A DNA stretch of 64,000 bases from Streptomyces albicerus (GTDB lineage Bacteria > Actinomycetota > Actinomycetes > Streptomycetales > Streptomycetaceae): contig NZ_VWMY01000020.1 of NCBI RefSeq assembly GCF_008905045.1, positions 62,001 through 126,000 on the forward strand. The letters run 5' to 3'. Position 1 is the first letter of the stretch; each line of letters begins with the position of its first letter. Below the pieces are notes generated by a model. The model was not told where the DNA came from and made no database searches. It was given only the letters and a program-made list of their open reading frames with translations. Made by a program: the position numbers and the translations under genes. Positions 17,275-24,208 of this stretch are shown here, in pieces.

Positions 17275-18174
17275 TCAGTCGGAGATGAGGCCTTCCCGCA
17301 GCTGTGCCAGCGTCCGCGTGAGCAGTCGGGAGACGTGCATCTGCGAGATGCCGACCTCCTCGCCGATCTGCGACTGCGTCATGTTCGCGAAGAAGCGGAG
17401 CATGATGATCCGCCGCTCGCGGGGCGGGAGCTTGGCGAGCAGGGGCTTCAGGGACTCGCGGTACTCGACGCCCTCCAGCGCCGTGTCCTCGTAGCCGAGG
17501 CGGTCCGCGAGGGAGCCCTCGCCGCCGTCGTCCTCGGGGGCCGGCGAGTCCAGCGACGACGCCGTGTACGCGTTGCCGACCGCGAGGCCGTCGACCACGT
17601 CCTCCTCGGACACACCGAGGACGGCGGCCAGTTCGGCCACGGTCGGCGAGCGGTCCAGCTTCTGGGAGAGCTCGTCGCTGGCCTTGGTGAGGGCCAGCCG
17701 CAGCTCCTGGAGGCGGCGCGGCACCCGCACCGACCACGAGGTGTCGCGGAAGAACCGCTTGATCTCGCCCACGACCGTCGGCATCGCGAACGTCGGGAAC
17801 TCGACCCCGCGTTCGCAGTCGAAGCGGTCGATCGCCTTGATCAGGCCGATCGTGCCGACCTGGACGATGTCCTCCATCGGTTCGTTGCGCGACCGGAAAC
17901 GGGCGGCCGCGTAACGCACCAGCGGGAGGTTGAGTTCGATGAGGGTGTCTCGTACGTAGGGACGCTCGGGGCTGTTCTCGTCGAGTGCGGCCAGCCGCAG
18001 GAACAGAGAGCGGGACAGGGTGCGGGTGTCGATGACTTCCGGGGTCGGGGGAAAGGCCGGGGCTTCCGTGGCCGGGACGGCCGGTCCATCAACAACGCCA
18101 CTGTGAAGCGCGTCGGGCGCCGGATCGCTCTTCGTGAGCGTGAGCACCTTCGAGCTGCCCTGGTCTGCGGACAT
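17275..18174 (-). CDS. sigN: SigB/SigF-family sigma factor, SigN-like
   Basis: 299 residues. After a variable N-terminus of about 50 residues come sigma region 2 (RNEPMEDIVQVGTIGLIKAI, then FPTFAMPTVVGEIKRFFRD), region 3 (VPRRLQELRLALTKASDEL, SPTVAELAAVLGVS) and region 4 with the helix-turn-helix NMTQSQIGEEVGISQMHVSRLL. This is the SigB/F/G group used for stress and sporulation genes and often held by anti-sigma ATPases. The start ATG at 18174 has GGGGG upstream. The sigN symbol rests on its place beside a SigF orthologue, as in S. coelicolor SCO4034-4035 (recalled). Confidence 0.8.
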   Translation of the reverse strand: MSADQGSSKVLTLTKSDPAPDALHSGVVDGPAVPATEAPAFPPTPEVIDTRTLSRSLFLRLAALDENSPERPYVRDTLIELNLPLVRYAAARFRSRNEPMEDIVQVGTIGLIKAIDRFDCERGVEFPTFAMPTVVGEIKRFFRDTSWSVRVPRRLQELRLALTKASDELSQKLDRSPTVAELAAVLGVSEEDVVDGLAVGNAYTASSLDSPAPEDDGGEGSLADRLGYEDTALEGVEYRESLKPLLAKLPPRERRIIMLRFFANMTQSQIGEEVGISQMHVSRLLTRTLAQLREGLISD

Positions 18175-18282
18175 GCCACCCCCTTTGGGTCGCGGACGGT
18201 CGCGGCGGACGCTCCCGTCGAAGGAACGCAGCCTCCACCTGAATACCGGAGGCGGGGCTGCGGCAAACGCGTCACCGGAAGA

Positions 18283-18325
18283 ATGTCACATGTCGGCAAC
18301 ACGCTGTAGTGACATGTCGACACGA
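18283..18325. promoter_or_regulatory. Direct repeats in the sigN-like leader
   Basis: CACATGTCGGCA and GACATGTCGACA occur about 24 bp apart in the gap between the two sigma genes. They may be regulator or promoter elements for the downstream sigma gene. No confident -10/-35 pair was identified; the significance is inferred. Confidence 0.25.
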
Positions 18326-18418
18326 GGAGGGTGAATAGGCCCTGGAAAAAGGGGTTCTGGCTGTTTTTCGACGCAGAAATGTCGGGAAAAGGCCTTGGGA
18401 GTGATTCGCTCCTGAGGG

Positions 18419-19297
18419 TTATGCCTCGATCCTGTTTGCGGATCGCAGCCGTGCGAAGCTGCGGGCGAGCAGCCTTGACACATGCATCTGGGAGACACCC
18501 AGTTCGGCACTGATCTGTGACTGGGTCAGATTGCTGTAGTAGCGCAGGAGGAGGATGCGCTGCTCCCGCTCGGGAAGCTGGACGAGCAGGTGCCGTACGA
18601 GGTCGCGGTGTTCTACCCCGTCGAGCGCAGGGTCCTCGTAGCCGAGCCGGTCGAGGAGTCCCGGCAGTCCGTCGCCCTCCTGGGCGGCCTCCAGCGAGGT
18701 CGCGTGGTAGGAGCGTCCGGCCTCGATGCAGGCCAGGACCTCCTCCTCGGTGATCCGCAGCCGTTCGGCGATCTCGGCGGTCGTGGGTACGCGTCCGAAG
18801 GCGGTGGTCAGGTCCTCGGTCGCGCTGTTGACCTGCACCCACAGCTCGTGCAGCCGGCGCGGTACGTGGACCGTGCGGACGTTGTCGCGGAAGTACCGCT
18901 TGATCTCGCCGACGACGGTCGGCATCGCGAAGGTCGGGAACTGCACGCCCCGGTCGGGGTCGAATCGGTCGATGGCGTTGATCAGTCCGATGGTGCCGAC
19001 CTGGACGACGTCCTCCATGGGCTCGTTGCGCGACCGGAAGCGGGCGGCGGCGTACCGCACCAGCGGGAGGTTCGCCTCGATCAGCGCGGCCCGCACGCGG
19101 CCGTGCTCGGGGCTGCCGGGCTCGAGGTTCTTGAGCTCGCCGAAGAGCACCTGGGTGAGGGCCCGGGTGTCGGCGCCCCGGCGGCGCTGCGGGCTCGGCT
19201 GCCGGGATTCGTCGGGTTCGTCGAGTCTTTCCAGTGCCTGTGGCTTCTCCTGCGGCTTCTGCTGGGGCGGTGCTTGAGGCGCAGTACTGGCCGGCAC
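18419..19297 (-). CDS. sigF: Sporulation sigma factor SigF
   Basis: 292 residues from a GTG with a clear ribosome site (GGTGGAG, 7 bases upstream); an in-frame ATG at 19324 would add nine residues. Region 2 is RNEPMEDVVQVGTIGLINAI and FPTFAMPTVVGEIKRYFRD; region 4 is LTQSQISAELGVSQMHVSRLL; the protein ends FARLRSANRIEA. The N-terminal ASTAPQAPP-like proline/glutamine-rich leader and this C-terminus match what I recall of Streptomyces SigF, needed for late spore maturation. It is about 245 bp upstream of the paralogous sigma gene on the same strand. Confidence 0.83.
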   Translation of the reverse strand: MPASTAPQAPPQQKPQEKPQALERLDEPDESRQPSPQRRRGADTRALTQVLFGELKNLEPGSPEHGRVRAALIEANLPLVRYAAARFRSRNEPMEDVVQVGTIGLINAIDRFDPDRGVQFPTFAMPTVVGEIKRYFRDNVRTVHVPRRLHELWVQVNSATEDLTTAFGRVPTTAEIAERLRITEEEVLACIEAGRSYHATSLEAAQEGDGLPGLLDRLGYEDPALDGVEHRDLVRHLLVQLPEREQRILLLRYYSNLTQSQISAELGVSQMHVSRLLARSFARLRSANRIEA

Positions 19298-19408
19298 GGT
19301 CAACTCCACCTCTGGGTCCGTCAACCCGTCAAAAACAGTCCGAACGTAGTCGGTCAGACAAATGCATCAACCCATCGGTCAAAATCGGTCATAGCATCAC
19401 AAGACATG

Positions 19409-19421
19409 TGCACTGTGTGCA
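19409..19421. promoter_or_regulatory. Small palindrome upstream of sigF
   Basis: TGCAC-TGT-GTGCA at 19409-19421, about 110 bp upstream of the sigF start. The nearby stretch 19320-19395 is rich in GGTCA/CCGTCAA repeats and unusually A/T-rich for this genome, as expected for a promoter region. The assignment is tentative. Confidence 0.3.
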
Positions 19422-19485
19422 AGCACCCCATAACGCCGTGTTGGGCCTGATGTGGGGCCGGGAGGAGAGGGTCCGGGACGCGGAA

Positions 19486-19514
19486 CGGCCCCTCGCCGTT
19501 CAGACGAGGGGCCG
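19486..19514 (-). terminator. Hairpin terminator after the Dabb gene
   Basis: CGGCCCCTCG (19486-19495) pairs perfectly with CGAGGGGCCG (19505-19514) around a 9-base loop, 22 bases after the stop of the minus-strand Dabb gene. Confidence 0.7.
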
Positions 19515-19536
19515 GAGGCGTGCGCCGGAGAGTGGC

Positions 19537-19830
19537 TCAGAATTCGTAGTCGGCGATCACCCACGTGGCGAACTCGCGCCACAGCGTGACGCCCGCCTGG
19601 TGGGCGGGATGCTCGAGGTACCGCTTGAGCGCGTCCGTGTCCTCGACCGCCGAGTTGATCGCGAAGTCGTACGCGATGGGGCGGTCGGTGATGTTCCACT
19701 CGCACTCCCAGAACTTCAGTTCGGGGATCTGCCCGCCGAGCGCACGGAAGCGGGCGACGCCTTCGACGACGCGCGGGTCGTCCCGCTCGACGCCGTCGTT
19801 GAGCTTGAAGAGGACCAGGTGGCGGATCAC
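19537..19830 (-). CDS. Dabb-family stress-responsive alpha/beta barrel protein
   Basis: 97 residues. It has the typical start VIRHLVLFKLNDGV and core RALGGQIPELKFWECEWNI, then YDFAINSAVEDTDALKRYLEHPAHQA, of the dimeric ferredoxin-like Dabb fold (PF07876). Members are small oligomeric barrels of mostly unknown role, some of them cyclases. The GTG at 19830 is preferred over the GTG at 19836 because it leaves a proper gap after GGGAG. Confidence 0.8.
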   Translation of the reverse strand: MIRHLVLFKLNDGVERDDPRVVEGVARFRALGGQIPELKFWECEWNITDRPIAYDFAINSAVEDTDALKRYLEHPAHQAGVTLWREFATWVIADYEF

Positions 19831-19869
19831 GTGCACTCCCAGGGGATACCGCGGCGACCGCTCACCCTC

Positions 19870-19909
19870 GGCTCCGGTCCTTGGCTCCAGGCTCTGGTCC
19901 TTGGCTCTA
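19870..19909. repeat. 20-bp tandem duplication
   Basis: Two adjacent 20-bp copies, 19870-19889 and 19890-19909, sharing GGTCCTTGGCTC and differing at two positions. The second copy contains the TAG stop of the small membrane protein gene on the minus strand. Confidence 0.85.
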
Positions 19910-20086
19910 GTCCGGGGCCCCGTCGGCGATCCACGTCATGAAGTCACCGACGGACTGAGCGGCATTCGAAATGCCCTCGAACCCTATCGTGACGTAGTCA
20001 CCGGCCGCGTCGGGATCGGTGATGATCACGTACAGCACGAACACCACGAGCACATAGACGGCTATCTTCTTCGAATTCACCGCCAT
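19907..20086 (-). CDS. Small single-pass membrane protein
   Basis: 59 residues, encoded between the Dabb gene and tRNA-Ser. It begins MAVNSKKIAVYVLVVFVLYV (one N-terminal transmembrane helix), continues with an acidic stretch TDPDAAGDYV and ends GDFMTWIADGAPD. A strong ribosome site (GGGGAGG) precedes the ATG, and the reading frame is clean, which supports a real gene. No known family; probably a membrane-associated accessory peptide conserved in streptomycetes. Confidence 0.7.
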   Translation of the reverse strand: MAVNSKKIAVYVLVVFVLYVIITDPDAAGDYVTIGFEGISNAAQSVGDFMTWIADGAPD

Positions 20087-20220
20087 CGCGGCCTCCCCTG
20101 TGCCTGCTGCCTCTGCCTGCTGCGCCTGTTGGGACCCCTGTTGCCGGCGGTGAGTGTAACCCGACCGTTCACCTGACGATCTTTCAAGGGGCGCCGGGAC
20201 GGTCGCGGGCCGGAACGCAC

Positions 20221-20250
20221 GAAGGGCCCCGTCTTTCGACGGGGCCCTTC
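20221..20250 (-). terminator. Terminator hairpin of tRNA-Ser(CGA)
   Basis: GAAGGGCCCCGTC (20221-20233) and GACGGGGCCCTTC (20238-20250) form a perfect 13-bp stem with a TTTC loop, immediately 3' of the minus-strand tRNA. Confidence 0.85.
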
Positions 20251-20255
20251 AGAAG

Positions 20256-20340
20256 CGGTAGCGGAGGGATTTGAACCCTCGGTGACTTGCGCCACACTCG
20301 CTTTCGAGGCGAGCTCCTTCGGCCGCTCGGACACGCTACC
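20256..20340 (-). tRNA. tRNA-Ser (anticodon CGA)
   Basis: Read on the minus strand, the acceptor GGTAGCG pairs with CGCTACC. The anticodon arm is CTCGC-CTCGAAA-GCGAG, giving anticodon CGA. A long variable arm and the T arm with GGTTCAAATCC complete a class II tRNA-Ser. The discriminator is G; CCA is not encoded. Confidence 0.95.
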
Positions 20341-20449
20341 GAGAGAGATCCTAGCCCACGTTGGGCCGTGCTCTGAAATCCGTATTCGGCCGCCGGACAG
20401 GAACGGGCTCGCAGGGACTCGAAGGGGGCTCGGAGGGGCTTGAAGGGTC

Positions 20450-20881
20450 TCAGCGGCCGCGGAAGAACTCCGTGAGCAGCCGGGCGCACTCCTCGTCGAG
20501 TACGCCGGCGATCACTTCGGGCCGGTGGTTGAGCCGACGGTCGCGTATGACGTCCCAGAGGGACCCGGCCGCGCCGGCCTTCTCGTCGCGGGCGCCGTAG
20601 ACCACGCGGTCCACGCGGGACTGCACGATCGCGCCCGCGCACATCGTGCAGGGTTCGAGGGTCACGACGAGCGTGCAGCCGGTGAGCCGCCACTCCCCGG
20701 CCTTCGCGGCGGCCCGGCGAATCGCGAGCACCTCGGCGTGGGCGGTCGGATCGCCGGTCGCCTCACGCTCGTTGTGCCCGGTGGCGAGCACCGTCGAGCC
20801 GTCCGGGGACAGCACGACGGCGCCGACGGGGACGTCCCCGCCCCGTACGGCCAGCCGGGCCTCGTCCAGGGCGAGCCGCAT
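20450..20881 (-). CDS. tadA: tRNA-specific adenosine deaminase TadA
   Basis: 143 residues, the usual length. Zinc and catalytic motifs of the cytidine-deaminase fold are visible: TAHAEVLAI (His48, proton-shuttle Glu50) and LEPCTMCAGA (Cys78, Cys81). TadA converts the wobble adenosine of tRNA-Arg(ACG) to inosine. The start is the ATG at 20881; no other good start exists before the neighbour's stop at 20929. The upstream gene is its regular partner in actinobacteria. Confidence 0.93.
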   Translation of the reverse strand: MRLALDEARLAVRGGDVPVGAVVLSPDGSTVLATGHNEREATGDPTAHAEVLAIRRAAAKAGEWRLTGCTLVVTLEPCTMCAGAIVQSRVDRVVYGARDEKAGAAGSLWDVIRDRRLNHRPEVIAGVLDEECARLLTEFFRGR

Positions 20882-20928
20882 CGCGGCCCGCCAGCGGTCG
20901 CGTACGGGGTCCTGCTCTTCCTGAGTGT

Positions 20929-21474
20929 TCAGCGGACGGTCTCCAGGACCTCCGCCGCGCCGAGGACCTCGGCGATCTCGTTGAGTGCGTCGTTGCTGTC
21001 CAGGGTCAGCAGTTCCTTCTCGTCCACGCCGAGGTCGGCGAGGACCTCGAGGTCTCCGATGGGTCCGGACGGCACGGACTCGCCCGTGGCGGGGGCGCCG
21101 TCCTCGTCGTCGACGTCGTCCTCCTCGGGTTCACCGTCCTCAGTGCCGTCGAGGTCGAGGGAGTCCAGGTCGGCGACATCGTCGTCGCCCGGATCCCGTC
21201 CGAGTAGTTCGTCCGTGAGCAGGATCTCGCCGTACGAACTGCGGGCAGCGGCTGCGGCGTCCGAGACGTAGATACGAGGGTCCTCCTCGCCGTCCACGCG
21301 GACGACGCCGAACCATGCGTCCTCCTGCTCGATGAGTACGAGCACCGTGTCGTCGTCAGCCGAAGCTTCACGGGCCAGGTCGGTCAGATCCGACAGGGTC
21401 TCCACATCGTCGAGCTCTGTGTCGCTCGCTTCCCACCCGTCTTCGGTGCGCGCGAGCAGTGCGGCGAAGTACAC
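20929..21474 (-). CDS. tRNA adenosine deaminase-associated protein
   Basis: About 181 residues from the GTG at 21474 (ribosome site GGGAGAG, 6 bases upstream); the ATG at 21495 is an alternative. The conserved N-terminus VYFAALLARTEDGWEAS continues with DVETLSDLTDLAREA. A very acidic Asp/Glu-rich middle follows, and the C-terminus is LEVLADLGVDEKELLTL with LNEIAEVLGAAEVL. This is the TIGR03941 family, always found next to tadA in actinobacteria. The molecular role is not established; a regulatory or chaperone partner of TadA is the usual guess. Confidence 0.82.
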   Translation of the reverse strand: MYFAALLARTEDGWEASDTELDDVETLSDLTDLAREASADDDTVLVLIEQEDAWFGVVRVDGEEDPRIYVSDAAAAARSSYGEILLTDELLGRDPGDDDVADLDSLDLDGTEDGEPEEDDVDDEDGAPATGESVPSGPIGDLEVLADLGVDEKELLTLDSNDALNEIAEVLGAAEVLETVR

Positions 21475-21805
21475 CGTGACTCTCCCACTGGTCATAGGCG
21501 TGCCGGTTGGGGGTCCCCCCGGCGGAGGTTGCGGGCGGGGAGTGCGTGCTCCGAGCCCCACCCACTCGGAATCGTGGCAGAAACAGAGCGTTCAGGAGAG
21601 GTCTTCGGCTCGCTGTGTCCCGGTCGCGTCTTCGCGCCCGTACGCGTGGCACGCACAGCACGCCGCCGTATGGCCTCACCTGGGCGCCCGGCGCCCACCG
21701 ACAGCGGGATCGTACGCCGCCGAGGCCTCCGCTTCGTACGCGGCTTCCCGACGGGTTGCCCGGCGGTGCCGGTACGGCGGTACCGGTGGCCTGCTTGTAC
21801 GGGGG
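21475..21805. other. Intergenic region without a supported gene
   Basis: About 330 bases upstream of the TadA-associated gene. Holds a small palindrome (CCGGTAC and GTACCGG arms near 21768-21785), possibly a terminator for the 60-residue gene that follows on the minus strand. Several long open frames cross it but none shows a family match or a ribosome site. Confidence 0.5.
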
Positions 21806-21988
21806 TTACCAGCGGAACGTGCGCATGCGCATGGCGTGGCGCAGCCGGGCCGCCTTCGCGCGTCGGGGCTGCACCCGGTCGCGCAGCTCGCGCGCCTCCG
21901 TGAGCTCCCGCAGGAACTGGGCCCGGCGCCTTCGGCGCTCGGCGTCGCTCTCCAGGTCTTCCCGGTTCTGCTGCTCCGGGTCCGGCAT
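21806..21988 (-). CDS. Small basic coiled-coil protein
   Basis: 60 residues: MPDPEQQNREDLESDAERRR, then RRAQFLRELTEARELRDRV and an Arg-rich tail ending MRMRTFRW. Predicted to be one long amphipathic helix, so perhaps an RNA- or protein-binding peptide. The ATG at 21988 follows a GGGGG ribosome site. It is divergent from upp. No function is recognised; the regular composition and start signal support a real gene. Confidence 0.6.
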   Translation of the reverse strand: MPDPEQQNREDLESDAERRRRRAQFLRELTEARELRDRVQPRRAKAARLRHAMRMRTFRW

Positions 21989-22139
21989 CGGCAACACCCC
22001 CAGTCGATCCCTCCCACTTTCCCTCTGACGGGCGGTTTGATGCCAGCTGGGGTTTAAAGGGCGGTGCGAAGCCCTCTCGACTCAACAGGGCGGTGGCAGG
22101 CGCCGGACGGGTGAGGGAGGCCCGGATACCCTTGTGCGC

Positions 22140-22775
22140 ATGCGTCTCCACGTCGTCGACCACCCTCTGGTCGCTCATAAGCTCACCACGCTGCGCGACC
22201 GCCGCACCGACTCCGCGACCTTCCGGCGGCTCGCCGACGAACTGGTCACCCTGCTCGCCTACGAGGCCACGCGAGACGTGCGCACCGAGCAGGTCGACAT
22301 CGTGACCCCGGTGTCCCCCACCACGGGCGTCAAGCTGTCCCACCCGCGCCCTCTCGTCGTACCGATCCTGCGGGCCGGCCTAGGCATGCTCGACGGCATG
22401 GTGCGCCTGCTGCCGACCGCCGAGGTGGGCTTCCTGGGCATGATCCGCGACGAGGAGACGCTCCAGGCGTCCACGTACGCGACCCGCATGCCGGAGGACC
22501 TCTCCGGGCGCCAGGTGTACGTCCTCGACCCGATGCTCGCCACCGGCGGCACCCTCGTCGCGGCGATCCATGAACTCATCAAGCGCGGCGCCGACGACGT
22601 GACGGCCGTGGTCCTCCTCGCCGCCCCCGAGGGCGTCGAGGTCATGGAGCGCGAGCTGGCGGGCACCCCGGTCACGGTCGTGACCGCGTCCGTCGACGAG
22701 CACCTCAACGACCACGGCTACATCGTCCCGGGCCTGGGAGACGCGGGGGACAGGATGTACGGCGCAGCCGAGTAA
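22140..22775 (+). CDS. upp: Uracil phosphoribosyltransferase
   Basis: 211 residues. Type I PRTase with the PRPP loop YVLDPMLATGGTLVAA, the uracil-binding C-terminal loop DEHLNDHGYIVPGLGDAGDR and the N-terminal LHVVDHPLVAHKLTTLRD. It salvages uracil to UMP in the cytoplasm. The ATG at 22140 gives the normal length; no ribosome site is visible in the few bases before it, and a -10-like TACCCT about 12 bases upstream hints at a short or absent leader. Confidence 0.95.
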   Translation: MRLHVVDHPLVAHKLTTLRDRRTDSATFRRLADELVTLLAYEATRDVRTEQVDIVTPVSPTTGVKLSHPRPLVVPILRAGLGMLDGMVRLLPTAEVGFLGMIRDEETLQASTYATRMPEDLSGRQVYVLDPMLATGGTLVAAIHELIKRGADDVTAVVLLAAPEGVEVMERELAGTPVTVVTASVDEHLNDHGYIVPGLGDAGDRMYGAAE

Positions 22776-22814
22776 CACCCTTGGCCCGGCCAACCCGGGC
22801 AGCGGAAGAGTAAT

Positions 22815-22896
22815 TGGCAGGTTTGGGACACCGGCGGGAGCGGCGGGCCTTGTGAACACGGGCTCCGCGGATCCTGCCGGTGTCCCAAACCTGCCA
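22815..22896. terminator. Long hairpin between convergent upp and LytR_C genes
   Basis: Arms 22815-22835 and 22876-22896 are exact 21-bp reverse complements (each contains GGTTTGGGACACC or its complement). The 40-base loop has a further small stem (GGAGC with GCTCC). It sits 39 bases after upp and 28 bases after the stop of the opposing gene. Probably a bidirectional terminator or a mobile hairpin relic; there is no T tract. Confidence 0.6.
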
Positions 22897-22924
22897 TTCG
22901 CTTACCTGCCTCCCCCGGGTGCGC

Positions 22925-23566
22925 TCAGCAGTCCTTCTTTGTGGCTGAGGGGGGTGGGGTGGGGGCGGCCAATGTGGTCAGGGCCTTGTCGGCTTGGGCT
23001 TTTGGCTTGAGGGTCTTGAAAGCCGTGCCCAGGATCAGGTCGACCTCGGCGGGCTTGGTGCGGGTGTCCGTCTTCAGCTCGGCGCCGGTCAGCTGGGTCG
23101 CCAGGACGGGGAGGGCGGCGTCGGCGGCGGTCTTGGCGCCGAGCACTATCCCGGGGCCCGCGACCTTCTTGTCGTACGCCTTCGTCGCGTTGCCCACCTC
23201 GCCGATCTTGAAGCCGCGCTTCTTCAGCTCCTCGGCGGTGTTCTTGGCGAGGCCGGCGCGGGGCGTGGCGTTGAGGACGTTCACGGTGATCTGGCCGGGC
23301 TTCGGGAGGGCCTTGTTCGGGCGCGCCGAGGGCGAGGGGGACGTCGTGCAGTCCGTTGCCGGGCCCGCCGCCGAGGCCTCGTCGCCGCCGCCCGTGAAGA
23401 CGTCGATGAGCTGCAGCGTTCCCCAGCCGATCATCGCGAGCGCGGCGACGGAGGCGACGACGGCGAGCACGATCCGCCGGCGCCCCCGGTTTCTGCGCAT
23501 CCGTGGGTACTTGTCCCCCGTGATCCGGTACTGGCCGCCCATGCCAGGGGGAGTCAGCATGCTCAT
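22925..23566 (-). CDS. Membrane-anchored LytR_C-domain protein
   Basis: 213 residues: a basic cytoplasmic start, one membrane helix (IVLAVVASVAALAMIGWGTL), a Ser/Pro linker, then a LytR/CpsA C-terminal domain (ITVNVLNATPRAGLAKNTA, KKRGFKIGEVGNA, ADAALPVLATQLTGAEL, EVDLILGTAFKTL). It ends SATKKDC. The LytR_C domain without a catalytic LCP domain is common in actinobacteria and thought to bind envelope polymers. Start ATG at 23566, or the second Met at 23560. Confidence 0.82.
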   Translation of the reverse strand: MSMLTPPGMGGQYRITGDKYPRMRRNRGRRRIVLAVVASVAALAMIGWGTLQLIDVFTGGGDEASAAGPATDCTTSPSPSARPNKALPKPGQITVNVLNATPRAGLAKNTAEELKKRGFKIGEVGNATKAYDKKVAGPGIVLGAKTAADAALPVLATQLTGAELKTDTRTKPAEVDLILGTAFKTLKPKAQADKALTTLAAPTPPPSATKKDC

Positions 23567-23656
23567 GGGCGCAGCGTAGTGCGCCGGGGCGGCAATGCCT
23601 ACTAGATGATCATTGCCCGGTGCTCAGTCCAACCCGAAAGGGCCAACCTGCGTGCG

Positions 23657-23953
23657 TCAGTCCAGCTCGAGCACGCGGGCGTGGAGGACCTGGCGCTGCT
23701 GGAGCGCCGCGCGGACGGCGCGGTGGAGGCCGTCCTCCAGGTACAGGTCGCCCTGCCACTTCACCACGTGCGCGAAGAGGTCGCCGTAGAACGTGGAGTC
23801 CTCGGCGAGCAGCGTTTCCAGGTCGAGCTGCCCCTTGGTCGTCACGAGCTGATCGAGGCGGACCGGGCGCGGCGCGACATCCGCCCACTGCCGGGTGCTT
23901 TCCCGGCCGTGGTCGGGGTACGGCCGGCCGTTTCCGATGCGCTTGAAGATCAC
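23657..23953 (-). CDS. Small conserved protein, ParB-N/VapB-like annotation
   Basis: 98 residues: a basic N-terminus (MIFKRIGNGRPYPDHG), then VRLDQLVTTKGQLDLETLLAEDS and a C-terminal segment WQGDLYLEDGLHRAVRAALQQ. The DGxHR motif resembles the ParB/sulfiredoxin-like fold. Related actinobacterial proteins are, as I recall, often labelled VapB antitoxin, but no toxin gene adjoins it, so I do not endorse a toxin-antitoxin role. It is transcribed with the LytR_C gene in the same direction, 90 bp upstream of it. Confidence 0.6.
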   Translation of the reverse strand: MIFKRIGNGRPYPDHGRESTRQWADVAPRPVRLDQLVTTKGQLDLETLLAEDSTFYGDLFAHVVKWQGDLYLEDGLHRAVRAALQQRQVLHARVLELD

Positions 23954-24208
23954 ACGGAAAGCCTACCGGTCAAGACCTTCCGGGCGCAGCCATGGCGGCG
24001 GAGTGCGACCCTGGAAAAGATGCCACAAACATGGGCAAACCGGTGATTCTTCTAGATCGACCTTTCATGATCGTTTCGGATGTGGATTCGGGCGAACCGG
24101 GAGTAAGAGTCTGAAATGCCCAACGTGCCGATGCGTGATGGAGATGGGCGACGGTGATGAGCGACGGCGATGGACGACTGCAGTGGACGACAGCGATGAG
24201 TGATGGAT

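Noticed and set aside
23657..23953. Toxin-antitoxin interpretation of the 98-residue protein
   Set aside because: No adjacent toxin gene; the sequence looks more like a ParB-N/sulfiredoxin-type fold.
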